The notes beneath the pieces were generated by a model. That model saw only the letters and a program-made list of their open reading frames with translations. It had not been told where the DNA came from and did no database searches. Below, piece after piece: positions 5,252 to 5,888 of a stretch of 5,888 nt of DNA (the first letter of the stretch is position 1; each line of letters begins with the position of its first letter). Both the position numbers and the translations under genes were made by a program. Origin of the DNA: Candidatus Njordarchaeota archaeon (lineage in GTDB: Archaea > Asgardarchaeota > Njordarchaeia > Njordarchaeales > Njordarchaeaceae); contig JAHQWF010000047.1 of NCBI GenBank assembly GCA_029856055.1, positions 1 through 5,888 of the forward strand, in the 5' to 3' direction.

Positions 5252-5785
5252 TTATTTTATCAAAGGAAGATATAATATCACATCTCCTCTCCAATATACC
5301 ATTCTGTACAAAAGTTTTCCAATGTCTTTTGATCTCAAAATTTCTTTCAACTCCCTAGGATTTGCAAATTCCTTGAAACCAAATTTCTTGAAGAGAAATC
5401 TCGTTGCTATATTTCTAGGTGATGTTAAAGCCCAAACAGCTTTTATCCCATTTTCCTTTAAAAATTCGATTGCTTTGGATAATAATGCTGATCCAATACC
5501 CATGTGTCTGTAATCTGGGTCAACAAAAATATAGCCTATTTCAGCGTGCAAGCTATCGTGTAGTTTAATATAACCTATCATTACTGCTCCTACAACTTTA
5601 TTATCGAATACTGCTATAAACGTTTTATTGCACTTGTCTAGATACCTCACAGCCCAATAGGAATCCATTGAATTACCAAAAGCTCTTTGAGCTGATCTGA
5701 TTATACCCTCTCGATAGATCAGGTCGTATTCAATTATTCTGAATAAGTATTTGTGTTCTATCTGTTTAACCAAACTAATACGCAC
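5252..5785 (-). CDS. GNAT-family N-acetyltransferase
   Basis: Up to 177 residues with a single GNAT domain, which transfers an acetyl group from acetyl-CoA to an amine. The central strand and pyrophosphate-binding loop are clear: EIGYIFVDPDYRHMGIGSALL (82-102), with Arg93, Gly96 and Gly98 as the R-x-x-G-x-G/A motif. The second conserved block follows at 121-140, with Asn125 and FLFKKFGFKEF (130-140), matching the usual N-x-x-A...F/Y-x-K-x-G-F pattern. Residues 55-71 (FIAVFDNKVVGAVMIGY) form the preceding strand pair. The substrate is not deducible; a RimI-type protein acetyltransferase or a small-molecule enzyme are both possible. No ATG is available: the frame opens after a TAG and offers GTG (5785), ATT (5779) or TTG (5773). 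It is separated from the ABC operon by 222 bp and is probably its own transcript. Confidence 0.85.
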   Translation of the reverse strand: MRISLVKQIEHKYLFRIIEYDLIYREGIIRSAQRAFGNSMDSYWAVRYLDKCNKTFIAVFDNKVVGAVMIGYIKLHDSLHAEIGYIFVDPDYRHMGIGSALLSKAIEFLKENGIKAVWALTSPRNIATRFLFKKFGFKEFANPRELKEILRSKDIGKLLYRMVYWRGDVILYLPLIK

Positions 5786-5826
5786 ACTCCAATTATCTCT
5801 TGAATGAACTAGTCCACTTCGCTAAG

Positions 5827-5838
5827 AAACAAATAAAT
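5827..5838 (-). promoter_or_regulatory. Possible TATA box of the acetyltransferase gene
   Basis: The AT-rich minus-strand stretch TTAATTTATTTG would place a transcript start near 5803-5808, about 20 nt before the candidate start codons. It overlaps a run of A/T-only sequence, so the assignment is weak. Confidence 0.3.
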
Positions 5839-5888
5839 TAAGAAAAAATATTAAAATTTTTGGTCAAATCTGGCTTATTCATTAATTG

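Noticed and set aside
5322..5513. Plus-strand open frame of 63 codons inside the acetyltransferase gene.
   Set aside because: It is antisense to the GNAT motif region, with no ribosome site and no recognisable domain.
5838..5888. Minus-strand frame entering from the right edge and ending in TAA (16 codons, ending KNFNIFS), possibly the tail of an upstream gene.
   Set aside because: Sixteen Asn/Lys/Phe-rich codons at the edge are not evidence enough for a gene; sequence to the right would decide.
1..5888. CRISPR array, tRNA or rRNA genes.
   Set aside because: No regularly spaced direct repeats and no tRNA cloverleaf or rRNA motifs were seen on either strand by eye.

Overview
The window most likely comes from a hyperthermophilic archaeon of the Thermoproteota (Crenarchaeota), with an AT-rich Desulfurococcales-type genome as the best guess. 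This is inferred from Shine-Dalgarno motifs of the AGGTG/GAGGTG/AGGTGAT type, almost all 7 nt or so before the start codon and matching the archaeal 16S 3' end, from heavy ATA/AGA/AGG codon use, from TATA-like boxes, and from an ABC ATPase with an archaeal STGM signature. No marker gene fixes the species. Every supportable gene lies on the minus strand, so transcription runs from high to low coordinates.

Right part (5252-5785): a GNAT-family N-acetyltransferase with an ambiguous non-ATG start. It is followed by a 222-bp AT-rich intergenic region (5030-5251) that carries three copies of the palindromic core ATAATTAT and a 9-bp direct repeat.

Centre (2248-5029): a compact three-gene ABC-2 exporter operon, ATPase then permease then permease. 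The ATPase stop and first permease start overlap as ATGA, and only 11 bp separate the two permeases. The ATPase energises a membrane channel built from the two related but diverged permeases. The substrate cannot be read from the sequence.

Gene-poor stretch (1590-2247): 658 bp without an intact gene. A more GC-rich island (about 43-45% G+C in sampled lines, against about 20-38% on either side) holds a decayed minus-strand transposase-like pseudogene broken by stops and frameshifts. Next to it are an exact 14-bp tandem duplication and a near-perfect 26-bp inverted repeat.

Left part (1-1589): a very AT-rich two-gene transcription unit for exported proteins. The first gene encodes a compact protein with an N-terminal hydrophobic segment and a His-Gly/Ala-Cys dyad, typical of clan CD (caspase/gingipain/CHAT-like) cysteine peptidases. 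The second, 26 bp downstream and running off the left edge, encodes a secreted NosD-like right-handed parallel beta-helix protein. The exported caspase-like peptidase paired with a beta-helix surface protein is the most unusual content here. A functional link between them is an inference from co-orientation and spacing only.
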